A program made the position numbers and the translations under genes. This document shows positions 34,691 to 43,173 of a DNA stretch of 64,000 nucleotides, in pieces. A model generated the notes under the pieces. That model worked only from the letters and a program-made list of their open reading frames with translations. It searched no databases and was not told where the DNA came from. Location: contig NZ_WQNI01000001.1 of the NCBI RefSeq assembly GCF_010993735.1, forward strand, positions 372,001 through 436,000. Reading direction: 5' to 3'. The DNA comes from Chelativorans alearensis (GTDB lineage: Bacteria; Pseudomonadota; Alphaproteobacteria; Rhizobiales; Rhizobiaceae). Every line of letters starts with the position of its first letter. Positions within the stretch are counted from its first letter, which is position 1.

Positions 34691-35440
34691 ATGCGCTTGC
34701 GCCCATCAGTCACCGACCGGGCCATCGATTTGCCCCCGCCCTACACCCTTGTCCCGCTGCGTGAGGCCGGCGACGCGTTCGCGCATGCCTGCGCCATCGC
34801 CGGCGACCATGGTGCCGGCACGCTCGTCTGGGTCCGCCGCTACGACCTGGTGGAGTTCGCCGTGATACTTGAGCCCGAGGAGCCGTTGGCGGAGGCCCGC
34901 CGCGCCTTCTATGCAGGCTCGAACGCGCTTGCCGATGCCCTCATCGCCCGCGCGCCGCCGGAATGCACGATCACCTTCGACTGGCCCGACGCGATCCGCA
35001 TCGACGGCGTGCTCGTCGGAGGCAGCCGCTTGGGCTGGCCTGACGGGGTGCGCGAAGATGCGGTCCCGCCCTGGCTCGTCTTTTCCGGCATGATCCGCGC
35101 CCTCGTCATCCGCGCCTGCGAGCCAGGTGCGCGGCCGTTCAGCGGTGCGCTGGAAGAGATCGGGTTCGAGACGATCGATGCCGGTGAGATCATCGAGGGC
35201 TTTGCCCGCCATCTGATGCATGGCTTTCACGAATGGAGCGAAGCCGGCTTCGCCTCGCTCGCCAAGCACTGGCTCGACCGCCTGCCCCGCAAGAGCGACC
35301 AGCGCTTTCGGCTCGCCGATAATGGGGATCTCCTGCTTTTCCGGGCAGTCGATTTGCAGCCCGTCGAACGGCGGAGCCTTAGGAAGGCGCTTGTGACGCC
35401 TTCCTGGCTCGATCCTGCCACGGGGGCACCATGGCTATAA
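34691..35440 (+). CDS. Biotin/lipoate protein ligase-like protein (BPL fold, DUF4444-type C-terminus)
   Basis: A 249-residue protein. The fold is suggested by GAGTLVWVRRYDLVEFAVIL, FDWPDAIRIDGVLVGG (compare KWPNDI of ligases) and the C-terminal FRLADNGDLLLFR, which looks like the DUF4444 domain attached to this subfamily. The GRGRxG adenylate loop of BirA is not conserved, and no biotinyl or lipoyl acceptor domain is seen in the window. It may therefore bind rather than transfer a cofactor. It overlaps the DUF6505 gene by 10 bases. The start at 34691 is chosen over TTG 34661. Confidence 0.75.
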   Translation: MRLRPSVTDRAIDLPPPYTLVPLREAGDAFAHACAIAGDHGAGTLVWVRRYDLVEFAVILEPEEPLAEARRAFYAGSNALADALIARAPPECTITFDWPDAIRIDGVLVGGSRLGWPDGVREDAVPPWLVFSGMIRALVIRACEPGARPFSGALEEIGFETIDAGEIIEGFARHLMHGFHEWSEAGFASLAKHWLDRLPRKSDQRFRLADNGDLLLFRAVDLQPVERRSLRKALVTPSWLDPATGAPWL

Positions 35441-35976
35441 GATTGCCGCGCACGATCCGGCTCGATCCTTCGGATACCTTCGTCTACCGGCGCGCGGCGG
35501 AGCCGGGAGAATGGGCGGTGACCGGCACCTTCCTCTTCTTCGGCGTCGATACGGCCGGGCTGACCGGCAAGGAGCGGCAGGCCTTCCGCGCTGGCTTCCT
35601 CGGCATCGACAGCTTCGGATGGTCCACCCTCGCCGTCGTGATGGAAGCGAGCGCCGTGGAGCGCGCGGCGGCCGTCGAGCAGCTCGCCGGACAGCTCGTT
35701 GCCCATTGCGGAGCGCCCGACATGGAACGCGCACGCGCGGCCGCCGAGGAGGAGATCGCCTTCGCGCAGTCGCTATGCGACCATCCGCCGAACACGCTCC
35801 TTGGCATCCACCGCACCAGCGAGGGTGCCGCCATCCGGGAATCGTTCCGAACCCTGCACCGAAATGCAAGCCGGCTCGATCCCCTCGATGCCTTTCGCTT
35901 CATCGAGGTCGAGGAGGAGATGCCGAGCGACGAGGTCGACCTTTTAGATCATCTCAGCGTTTCACGGAAACGCTGA
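35431..35976 (+). CDS. DUF6505 family protein
   Basis: A 181-residue cytoplasmic protein. It begins MAIRLPRTIRLDPSDTFVYR and has EWAVTGTFLFFG, a pattern I associate with DUF6505, found beside formate dehydrogenase accessory genes. The middle is helical and Ala/Glu-rich. It starts inside the ligase-like gene. The last ten or so residues (LDHLSVSRKR) and the stop come from the left part of a dispersed palindromic repeat beginning at 35944, so the natural C-terminus has been replaced or extended. Function is unknown. Confidence 0.8.
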   Translation: MAIRLPRTIRLDPSDTFVYRRAAEPGEWAVTGTFLFFGVDTAGLTGKERQAFRAGFLGIDSFGWSTLAVVMEASAVERAAAVEQLAGQLVAHCGAPDMERARAAAEEEIAFAQSLCDHPPNTLLGIHRTSEGAAIRESFRTLHRNASRLDPLDAFRFIEVEEEMPSDEVDLLDHLSVSRKR

Positions 35977-36044
35977 GATGATCTAAGCTTTTGATTTTAC
36001 GCAATTCCAGACGGAAAACCGGTGTCCACTTTTCCTGGAATTGC
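35944..36044. repeat. Dispersed two-hairpin palindromic repeat, copy B
   Basis: Hairpin 1 is a perfect 19-bp stem: 35944-35962 pairs with 35968-35986 around CACGG. Hairpin 2 has GCAATTCCAG (36001-36010) pairing with CTGGAATTGC (36035-36044). Organisation and loop sequence (ACGGAAAACCGGTG) match copy A at 13492-13593. It covers the end of the DUF6505 gene and the spacer before DUF6352. Confidence 0.8.
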
Positions 36045-36069
36045 TTTATGCAATCGCGAGGGAGCGGAA

Positions 36070-37083
36070 ATGAAGGATTTCTGGGTTGCCTCCGGTCATC
36101 ACCTCCTCGACCGGGACGAGGCGGGGCGGCTGCTCGTGACCGACGCATTCCTGAAGGCATATCTCGCCCGGCCGGAGCTTCTGCCGCCGGAAGACGCCTG
36201 CGAGGCGGAGCTGCGGCTGCATCACGAACTGTTGATGCATCACCCGCGCCGGCCCGTGGCGAGGGAGGAGATCGCCGCGATGGATGACGCGGATGCGCGC
36301 GAGAACTGGACGTTCATGATCGATTTCCGCGACCTGCTTCTTTCCGCACCCACGCTTGAGGCGGCCTACCTGACGCTGGCGCGCGGCTCTGCAGCGAAAA
36401 CGCCGCCGCTCTTCATGAACCAGCTTGCCCAGGTGGTGCTGCGCAACGCGCTCGATGGCGAGCAGGATCCCTATGTGCTGCGCGCCGCCGAACTGTTCTT
36501 CCGCCCCCAGCGCGTGACGTTCCATGATGGAACGGTGCTCCTTGCCGACGCCGAATCCGTGGAACTGCACGAGGAGAACCGCCATGCCTCACCGCTGCTC
36601 AACATGCTCGGCGGCCCTGCCGTGACCGAGCTCGACATCCTGGACGAGGCAAACGCCGCGGGCTATTTTGCCCGGAGCGATGCTTTCGACATGGTGCTCA
36701 ACCTCGGCGGCAGCGGGCGGGCGCGACGCGGCCTTGCCATGGCGATGACCGCCTGGATACGGCATCTTCTCGCCGTCGAGGTGGAGATAGAGCCTGTGGA
36801 GCGGATCGAGGACGAGAACTGGACGTGGTTCGTCGGCCTCGATGCCGAGGCCACGCGGATCGGTAACGCGCTCTGGAACGGGCGCGAGGTCGAAGCGGAG
36901 GCGGCGGAGCGCATCATTGCGCTGTTCCGCCTTCGTTTCAAAGATATCCGCGAGGCTCCACCGGAGGTGGGCACCCACCCCATCTGGCTTGTACTGGCGA
37001 TGACGCCTGATAGGACGATCCGCATGAAACCACAGAACCTTATTGCCGGCCTACCCCGTTGGGTTTCGGCCCCGGTCAATTGA
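36070..37083 (+). CDS. DUF6352 family protein
   Basis: A 337-residue cytoplasmic protein. It starts MKDFWVASGHHLLDRDEAG, with FLKAYLARPELLPPEDACEA and a later FMNQLAQVVLRNALDGEQDP. The later part is rich in acidic and aromatic residues (IEDENWTWFVGLDAEA). It resembles the family I recall as DUF6352, which travels with FDH accessory genes. There is no signal peptide and no Cys cluster. ATG 36070 has GAGGGAGCGG upstream. The longer frame from 36022 reads through the palindromic repeat. Function is unknown. Confidence 0.78.
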   Translation: MKDFWVASGHHLLDRDEAGRLLVTDAFLKAYLARPELLPPEDACEAELRLHHELLMHHPRRPVAREEIAAMDDADARENWTFMIDFRDLLLSAPTLEAAYLTLARGSAAKTPPLFMNQLAQVVLRNALDGEQDPYVLRAAELFFRPQRVTFHDGTVLLADAESVELHEENRHASPLLNMLGGPAVTELDILDEANAAGYFARSDAFDMVLNLGGSGRARRGLAMAMTAWIRHLLAVEVEIEPVERIEDENWTWFVGLDAEATRIGNALWNGREVEAEAAERIIALFRLRFKDIREAPPEVGTHPIWLVLAMTPDRTIRMKPQNLIAGLPRWVSAPVN

Positions 37084-37095
37084 GGACGCAAGGCA

Positions 37096-37608
37096 ATGAT
37101 AACGGAGGCGATGGAAGTCGGGGTGATCGTCGAGCGGCGGGTTCTGAAGAACCCGTGGGCCGATCATGCATGGATGCCCGTCGACGTGCTGGCCGGTGCA
37201 CCGGCTGCCGCGCCGTGGACGGTTCTGCACGAGGCGCCGGAGGCCACGCGCTACTATGCCGGCGCCTTCCAGCTTGAATTCTTCGCGTCCGAGACGGGCA
37301 TGTATCGCGATAATCTGCATTCGGGGCGGCCCAGCCTTTGGATTTCGCTCCGGCCTTCCCGCACACCGCCCGGCGTTAGGCTTCATCTCGTGACGGCCGA
37401 CCCGGCCGAAGCCGAGGCACTGACGGAGCCTGGCACCGATGTCATCGAGGCCGTTCCAATGCCGCCCGAGATCCAGAAGCGGCTGGCTGCGTTCGTAGAG
37501 GCGCATCACGTCGAGCGCCCCTTCGTCAAGCGCAAGCGCGACCGGGCAGACACGGAAGCCATGGCAAGGAGGGTGCCTGATCCTCCATTGGTGGACAGCA
37601 AAAAATGA
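37096..37608 (+). CDS. DUF3305 domain-containing protein
   Basis: A 170-residue protein with the DUF3305 pattern: VGVIVERRVLKNPWADHAW, VDVLAGAP, YYAGAFQLEFFASETGMYRD and PSLWISLRPS. The C-terminus is basic (VKRKRDRADTEAMARR). It overlaps the DUF3306 gene by 4 bases. The two families nearly always occur together next to periplasmic formate dehydrogenase genes in my recollection, so an FDH assembly role is inferred. ATG 37111 is an alternative start. Confidence 0.85.
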   Translation: MITEAMEVGVIVERRVLKNPWADHAWMPVDVLAGAPAAAPWTVLHEAPEATRYYAGAFQLEFFASETGMYRDNLHSGRPSLWISLRPSRTPPGVRLHLVTADPAEAEALTEPGTDVIEAVPMPPEIQKRLAAFVEAHHVERPFVKRKRDRADTEAMARRVPDPPLVDSKK

Positions 37609-38291
37609 GCGCTGGGAACGACAATCCTTTCGCCCGTTGGTCGCGCCGAAAGCTGGCGGCGCGGGAAGCCGGTTCGCCAACTGCGGATGAAGCCGGGCAA
37701 GTGGACAACGCGGTGGGTGAAGAGGACGCCGAGCGTGGCGATTTGCAGCCCGCACCGCCGGAACCGGATACCGATGTGCCGCCGGAGCCCCTCCCCCGCA
37801 TCGAAGACCTCACCGCCGAGAGCGATCTTTCAGCCTTCCTGCGCCAGGGTGTACCCGCGGCGCTGAAGAATACCGCGCTCAGAAAGATGTGGACGCTCGA
37901 TCCGGTGATCCGCGACTATATCGGCCCCGCCGAATACGCTTGGGACTTCAATAAACCGGGCTCTATGGCAGGTTTCGGCCCGCTGGAGGCGGGCAAATCG
38001 GTGGTCAATTTCCTGTCGAAAGCGGGCAGTTCCGACCCGCAGGATACAGCGGCGGAACCACAACCGCCGCCGGGGGTGCCGACCGCCTCGTCCGACGAGA
38101 ACGTGGCGGCCTTGCCGGATCGGCAGGCGGAGCCGGCAGAGCCGGCCCAGCCCGCGAACCCGCTGGAACCCCCGCAATCCGGCTTTTCGCAAAGCGATAT
38201 GGACGAGGCGGCGACTGCCGATGAACCAACATCTGCAGAACCAACCCGCACATCGGCGCTACCGCGCCATGGAGGCGCGTTGCCGCGGTAA
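37605..38291 (+). CDS. DUF3306 domain-containing protein
   Basis: A 228-residue protein. The N-terminus FARWSRRKLAAREAG is the DUF3306 signature. The core carries LSAFLRQGVPAALKNTALRK, MWTLDPVIRDYIGPAEYAWD and FNKPGSMAGFGPL. Both ends are Pro/Glu/Ala-rich and probably disordered. The invariant WDFNKPGSMAGFG motif suggests a conserved binding surface. It is translationally coupled to DUF3305. Function is unknown. Confidence 0.85.
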   Translation: MSAGNDNPFARWSRRKLAAREAGSPTADEAGQVDNAVGEEDAERGDLQPAPPEPDTDVPPEPLPRIEDLTAESDLSAFLRQGVPAALKNTALRKMWTLDPVIRDYIGPAEYAWDFNKPGSMAGFGPLEAGKSVVNFLSKAGSSDPQDTAAEPQPPPGVPTASSDENVAALPDRQAEPAEPAQPANPLEPPQSGFSQSDMDEAATADEPTSAEPTRTSALPRHGGALPR

Positions 38292-38536
38292 GGCATGTCG
38301 GCTCGAAGTAACTATATTTGACTAATAAAGTCAAGTTTTAGGGCTTCTGCTACATATCCCCTCGTCTTTCATTGCCGGCTTCATGTTTGCCGGAAAGATC
38401 GGCCGCCATCTCTATCGAAAAACTTCATGTTCTGCTTGCAGGATGTTGATTTTAACCCTTGCATTCGCACCGGTGGAGGTTTTTACTATCAGTTGGACGG
38501 CGACTCCATTCAGGAGCGTGCCGCCAAGGTCGTGAC

Positions 38537-39331
38537 ATGGACATGGTCTCAGGTCTGGAGGAAGCGATCAGGAAGGCGGGCGGCGTCGGCGCATTTGCGC
38601 AAGCGCTCGGATTGGCTCAGCCTTCCGTAGCGGCCTGGCGCTCGATCCCCGCCGAGCATGTGCTCGACGTCGAGGCGCTGACCGGCATCGCGCGGACGGT
38701 CCTGCGCCCCGACCTCTACCCCGAAACGGGCGGATTCGCCGCGGAAATCGACGACGTCGATATGGCACGCGCTCAGGAATACGCCCTGCTCGGCTCTCTT
38801 CTCCTGCGCGCCCCGGATGCGGATACCCTGGCGCGGCTCTCTGGGCTTCAAGGCACCGACACGCCTCTCGGCGCGGCTCATACCGCGCTCAGCCAAGCGG
38901 CGAGCGCCGCCTCCCCCGAGGCGCTGAGGCGGGAGTATTTCAATCTCTTCGAAGGGGTCGGGCGCGGCGAGCTGCTCCCCTATGCGTCGTACTACCTGAC
39001 GGGATTCCTCAACGAACGGCCACTTGCGCGCTTGCGGGAGGATCTCAAGCACCTCGGTCTGGAGCGCGCGGAGGGCCATTGCGACCCCGAGGACCATCTC
39101 GGCACACTCTGCGAGATCATGAGCGGCCTGGCCGGCGGTCGCTTCACGGCCTCTTCCGACGAGGAACGCGACTTCTTCGGACGGCACATCGCGCCGTGGG
39201 CAGGGCACTTCTTTGCCGATCTTGAGAATGCGCAGTCGGCGCGATTCTACCGCGCCGTCGGCACGCTGGGACGAGTCTTCATCGACATAGAAGCCGAAGG
39301 CTTCGCCATGGAGACACGCCGGAGTGCGTAA
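38537..39331 (+). CDS. TorD-family chaperone with N-terminal Cro/YdaS-like HTH
   Basis: 264 residues. Residues 1-60 look like a Cro/YdaS helix-turn-helix (LEEAIRKAGGVGAFAQALG, LAQPSVAAWRSIPAEHVLD). Residues about 75-255 are a TorD/DmsD-type all-helical chaperone (YALLGSLLLRAPD, EYFNLFEGVGRGELLPYASY, DHLGTLCEIMSGLA, APWAGHFFADLENA). TorD proteins bind Tat signal peptides and hold apo-molybdoenzymes until the cofactor is inserted. The client here is presumably Fdh3A. The DNA-binding-like domain is unusual. The start at 38537 follows AAGG. Confidence 0.82.
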   Translation: MDMVSGLEEAIRKAGGVGAFAQALGLAQPSVAAWRSIPAEHVLDVEALTGIARTVLRPDLYPETGGFAAEIDDVDMARAQEYALLGSLLLRAPDADTLARLSGLQGTDTPLGAAHTALSQAASAASPEALRREYFNLFEGVGRGELLPYASYYLTGFLNERPLARLREDLKHLGLERAEGHCDPEDHLGTLCEIMSGLAGGRFTASSDEERDFFGRHIAPWAGHFFADLENAQSARFYRAVGTLGRVFIDIEAEGFAMETRRSA

Positions 39332-39383
39332 CGGACACGGAAAAACGGGCGTCACGCTGGACGGTCCATCAGGGAGGTCAGAG

Positions 39384-39602
39384 ATGCACGACAAGCAACA
39401 GACGGCGATCAACCGCCGCAATTTCCTGCGCGCTGCCGGCGGCGCGTCCACCGTCGCCGTCGCCACGGCCGCAGCAACGCTCAACCCGGACGAGGCCCAG
39501 GCCTACAATCCCGGCGAGGAGGAGATGGGCCCGCGCTATCAGGAAACCGATCACGTCAAGGCCTTCTACCGTGTGAACGGCTACGAGACGCTGGAGAAGT
39601 GA
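39384..39602 (+). CDS. Small Tat-signal protein of the periplasmic FDH operon (72 aa)
   Basis: A twin-arginine signal (NRRNFLRAAGGASTVAVATA, AxA cleavage near EAQA) is followed by only about 35 mature residues ending DHVKAFYRVNGYETLEK. It lies 7 bases before fdh3A and has a strong GGGAGG. Similar mini Tat proteins precede fdh operons in many proteobacteria and may be assembly factors or small subunits. There is no cofactor motif. Confidence 0.85.
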   Translation: MHDKQQTAINRRNFLRAAGGASTVAVATAAATLNPDEAQAYNPGEEEMGPRYQETDHVKAFYRVNGYETLEK

Positions 39603-39609
39603 GGGTGCC

Positions 39610-42522
39610 ATGCTGACGAAACGGAAGAATGGCCAAGCGGGCCACACGAGGCTTCAGTCGCTCATCGGTGCGGCCGGCGCGGCTCCCATCGACCGGCGAA
39701 CCTTCCTTCGGCGCTCCGGTCTCACCGTCGGCGGAATGGCCGCAATCGGCTCATTCCAGCTCGGCACTGTCAAGAAGGCCGAGGCGATCAGCCCGCCGCA
39801 GCCCGGCGTCCCCATCGAGCTCAAGAAGAGCATCTGCACCCACTGCGCGGTCGGCTGCACGGTTACGGCGGAAGTCCAGAACGGCGTGTGGACCGGCCAG
39901 GAACCGTCCTGGGACAGCCCCATCAACCGCGGCTCCCATTGCGCCAAGGGCGCCAGCGTGCGCGAGCTCGTGCACAGCGACCGCCGGCTCAAATACCCGC
40001 TCAAGCTGGTCGACGGCCAATGGACGCGTGTCTCCTGGGACGAGGCGATCAATGAGATCGGCGACAAGATGATGGAGATCCGGGAGGCCTCGAGCCCCGA
40101 TTCCGTCTACTGGATGGGCTCTGCCAAGTTCTCCAACGAAGGCACTTATCTCTTCCGCAAGCTCGCCGCCTTCTGGGGAACCAACAACCAGGATCACCAG
40201 GCGCGCATCTGCCATTCGACGACCGTCGCCGGCGTGGCCAATACCTGGGGCTACGGTGCGATGACGAACTCCTTCAACGACATCCGCAACGCCAAGACAC
40301 TCATCATCATGGGCGGCAATCCGGCGGAGGCGCATCCTATCTCCTTGCAGCACCTCCTGGAGGGCAAGGAGCTCAACCACGCCAACTTCATCGTTATCGA
40401 TCCGCGCTTCACCCGCACCGCCGCGCACGCGACCGAATATGTGCGCCTCAGGTCCGGCACCGATATCGCGGTGCTGTGGGGCATGCTCTGGCACATCTTC
40501 CAGAACGGCTGGGAGGACAAGGAGTTCATCGCCCAGCGCGTCTACGGCATGGACGAGATCCGCAAGGAGGTCGAGAAATACCCGCCGGACGAGGTGGAAC
40601 GCATCTCCGGCGTACCCGGAGAGCAGTTGAAGCGCGTTGCCGAGCTGTTCGCCACGCAGAAACCGGCCACGCTGATCTGGTGCATGGGCCAGACGCAGCA
40701 CACGGTGGGCACCGCCAATGTGCGCGCAAGCTGCATCCTGTGCCTTGCCACCGGCAATGTCGGCAAGCCCGGCACCGGCGCCAACATCTTCCGCGGCCAC
40801 GACAATGTGCAGGGCGCGACGGACATCGGGCTCGATGTCGTCACCCTGCCCTTCTATTACGGCCTCACGGAAAAAGCGTGGAACCATTGGGCGCGGGTCT
40901 GGGAGGTCGATTACGAGGATCTGTTGTCCCGGTTCGAGTCCAAGGAGATGATGGAAGCGTCGGGCATCCCGCTGACGCGGTGGTTCGATGCGACATTGCT
41001 GCCGAAGGAGGAGATCGGGCAGAGGGACAATCTGCGGGCCATGTTCGTGCAGGGCCACGCAAGCAACAGCATCACGCGTATCCCCGAATCGATAAAGGGG
41101 CTGGCAAAGCTCGACCTTCTGGTCGTGGCCGACCCGCATCCGACCACCTGGGCCTCGCTCGCCGTCCAGGCGGGACGCACGGACAACACCTATCTTCTAC
41201 CGGTATGCACGCAGTTCGAGACTTCGGGCTCGCGTGTCGCCTCCAACCGCTCGATCCAATGGGGCGAGCAGATCGTCGCGCCCTCCTTCGAGCAGAAGGA
41301 CGACTACCAGGTTATCTATCGCCTGGCGCAGAAGCTCGGATATGCCGAGCAGATGTTCAAGAACATCGCCGTCGAGGGCGACCGGCCGGTGCCCGAGGAC
41401 GTGCTGCGCGAGATGAACCGCGGCGGCTGGTCGACCGGCTATTGCGGTCAGTCGCCCGAGCGCCTCAAGGCGCATATGAAGAACCAGCACAAGTTCGACC
41501 TAGTGACGTTGCGCGCCCCGAAGGACGATCCCGAGGTCGGCGGCGACTATTACGGCCTGCCGTGGCCATGCTGGGGCAAGCCGGAACTGCGCCATCCGGG
41601 CACCCCGAACCTCTATAATCCGGACCTGCACGTCATGGATGGCGGCAGCCCGTTCCGCGCGCGCTTCGGCGTGGAACGGAATGGCGAGACCCTCCTTGCC
41701 GAGGGCTCCTACACGAAAGGTTCGGAGCTTACCGACGGCTATCCTGAATTCACCATGGCCGTCTTGAAAAAGCTCGGCTGGGACGCCGATCTGACAGCGG
41801 AGGAGCGCGGCATCATCGAGGGGATCGGCAGCGACATCGACGCGGTCTCCTGGTCGACCGATCTTTCGGGCGGCATCCAGCGTGTCGTGCTCAGCCATGG
41901 CTGCCATCCTTATGGAAACGGTAAGGCACGCGCCGTGGCGTGGAACCTGCCCGATCCCATCCCCACCCACCGCGAGCCGATCTACACGCCCCGGGTGGAC
42001 CTGGTCGAGAAATACCCGACCCTCCCAGATGCCGTGCAGTTCCGCGTGCCGAACATAGGCTTCACCGTGCAGCAGGCGGCCATCGAGAAGGGCGTCGCCA
42101 GGGATTTCCCGTTGATCCTCACCTCGGGCCGGCTGGTCGAATACGAGGGCGGCGGCGAGGAGACGCGGTCGAACAGGTGGTTGGCCGAGTTGCAGCAGGA
42201 GATGTTCCTGGAGATCAACCCGGCGGACGCTGCGGAGCGCGGCATCTCCGACGGCGGCTGGGTGTGGGTGACCGGTGCCGAGAACAATTCGCGGGCCCGG
42301 GTGAAGGCCCTGGTGACGGAGCGCGTCGGCAAGGGCGTGGCGTTCATGCCGTTCCATTTCGGCGGCTGGTTCCAGGGTGAGGATCTGCGAGGCAACTACC
42401 CCGAGGGCACGGATCCCTATGTCCTCGGCGAAAGCGCCAACACGATCACCACCTATGGATACGATCCGGTGACGAACATGCAGGAGCCGAAGGTCACGCT
42501 CTGCCAGGTCCAGGCGGCGTGA
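39610..42522 (+). CDS. fdh3A: Periplasmic formate dehydrogenase, catalytic alpha subunit (Cys type)
   Basis: A 970-residue Mo/W-bis-PGD oxidoreductase. The Tat motif is DRRTFLRRSG (R29-R30). The cofactor-proximal [4Fe-4S] ligands are C76, C79, C83 and C111, and the catalytic residue is C201 in DHQARICHSTTVAG, where E. coli FdnG has Sec. There is no N-terminal [2Fe-2S] domain, unlike fdh1A. It is exported folded with Fdh3B and anchored by the cytochrome b subunit, so formate electrons enter the quinone or cytochrome pool. It matches FDH3 of Methylorubrum in organisation. Confidence 0.94.
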   Translation: MLTKRKNGQAGHTRLQSLIGAAGAAPIDRRTFLRRSGLTVGGMAAIGSFQLGTVKKAEAISPPQPGVPIELKKSICTHCAVGCTVTAEVQNGVWTGQEPSWDSPINRGSHCAKGASVRELVHSDRRLKYPLKLVDGQWTRVSWDEAINEIGDKMMEIREASSPDSVYWMGSAKFSNEGTYLFRKLAAFWGTNNQDHQARICHSTTVAGVANTWGYGAMTNSFNDIRNAKTLIIMGGNPAEAHPISLQHLLEGKELNHANFIVIDPRFTRTAAHATEYVRLRSGTDIAVLWGMLWHIFQNGWEDKEFIAQRVYGMDEIRKEVEKYPPDEVERISGVPGEQLKRVAELFATQKPATLIWCMGQTQHTVGTANVRASCILCLATGNVGKPGTGANIFRGHDNVQGATDIGLDVVTLPFYYGLTEKAWNHWARVWEVDYEDLLSRFESKEMMEASGIPLTRWFDATLLPKEEIGQRDNLRAMFVQGHASNSITRIPESIKGLAKLDLLVVADPHPTTWASLAVQAGRTDNTYLLPVCTQFETSGSRVASNRSIQWGEQIVAPSFEQKDDYQVIYRLAQKLGYAEQMFKNIAVEGDRPVPEDVLREMNRGGWSTGYCGQSPERLKAHMKNQHKFDLVTLRAPKDDPEVGGDYYGLPWPCWGKPELRHPGTPNLYNPDLHVMDGGSPFRARFGVERNGETLLAEGSYTKGSELTDGYPEFTMAVLKKLGWDADLTAEERGIIEGIGSDIDAVSWSTDLSGGIQRVVLSHGCHPYGNGKARAVAWNLPDPIPTHREPIYTPRVDLVEKYPTLPDAVQFRVPNIGFTVQQAAIEKGVARDFPLILTSGRLVEYEGGGEETRSNRWLAELQQEMFLEINPADAAERGISDGGWVWVTGAENNSRARVKALVTERVGKGVAFMPFHFGGWFQGEDLRGNYPEGTDPYVLGESANTITTYGYDPVTNMQEPKVTLCQVQAA

Positions 42523-42535
42523 GTGGGAGGAAGAA

Positions 42536-43132
42536 ATGGCCAGGATGAAATTCCTTTGTGACGCCGACCGCTGCATCGAATGCAACGCCTGCGTCACCGC
42601 CTGCAAGAACGAGCACGACGTGCCATGGGGCATCAACCGCCGCCGCGTCGTCACCATCAACGACGGCAAGCCCGGCGAGCGCTCGGTCTCGATGGCCTGC
42701 ATGCACTGCACCGACGCGCCGTGCGCGGCGGTGTGCCCGGTCGACTGCTTCTATACGACCGCCGACGCGGTGGTGCTGCATTCGAAGGATTTGTGCATCG
42801 GGTGCGGCTACTGCTTCTATGCCTGCCCGTTCGGCGCGCCGCAATATCCACGCACCAGCAACTTCGGCTCCCGCGGCAAGATGGACAAATGCACATTTTG
42901 TGCCGGCGGCCCGGAGGCGGATTCCACCGAGGTCGAATACGCGAAATACGGCGCCAACCGGCTGGCGGAAGGCAAGCTGCCGCTTTGCGCCGAAATGTGC
43001 TCGACCAAGTCGCTTCTTGCCGGCGACGGCGAGATCATCGCGGCGATCTACAAGGAACGGGTGACGCAGCGCGGCTACGGCTCGGGTGCATGGGGCTGGC
43101 AGACGGCCTACCGCGAAACGATCACGGTCTGA
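42536..43132 (+). CDS. fdh3B: Formate dehydrogenase iron-sulfur (beta) subunit
   Basis: A 198-residue four-cluster ferredoxin subunit. The motifs are CIECNACVTACKNEHD (C13/16/19/23), CMHCTDAPCAAVCPVDC, CIGCGYCFYACPFG, and a last set split between KCTFCAGG and PLCAEMC. It relays electrons from the alpha subunit to the heme b of Fdh3C. It lacks a signal peptide and a C-terminal helix, so it must be exported with Fdh3A through Tat. It starts 13 bases after fdh3A. Confidence 0.94.
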   Translation: MARMKFLCDADRCIECNACVTACKNEHDVPWGINRRRVVTINDGKPGERSVSMACMHCTDAPCAAVCPVDCFYTTADAVVLHSKDLCIGCGYCFYACPFGAPQYPRTSNFGSRGKMDKCTFCAGGPEADSTEVEYAKYGANRLAEGKLPLCAEMCSTKSLLAGDGEIIAAIYKERVTQRGYGSGAWGWQTAYRETITV

Positions 43133-43173
43133 CGAAGGGCCGACTCCTCAAAGAGCCACGGGAGGGTTGAGAA

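Noticed and set aside
38318-38334. FNR/FixK box TTGACT-AATAA-AGTCAA
   Set aside because: The half-site spacing is too wide for the 14-bp FNR/FixK consensus. It may be a chance palindrome in AT-rich spacer; the rest of 38292-38536 shows nothing clear.
38427-38630. Small frame before the TorD gene
   Set aside because: No ribosome binding site, and it runs into the HTH-TorD gene in another frame.
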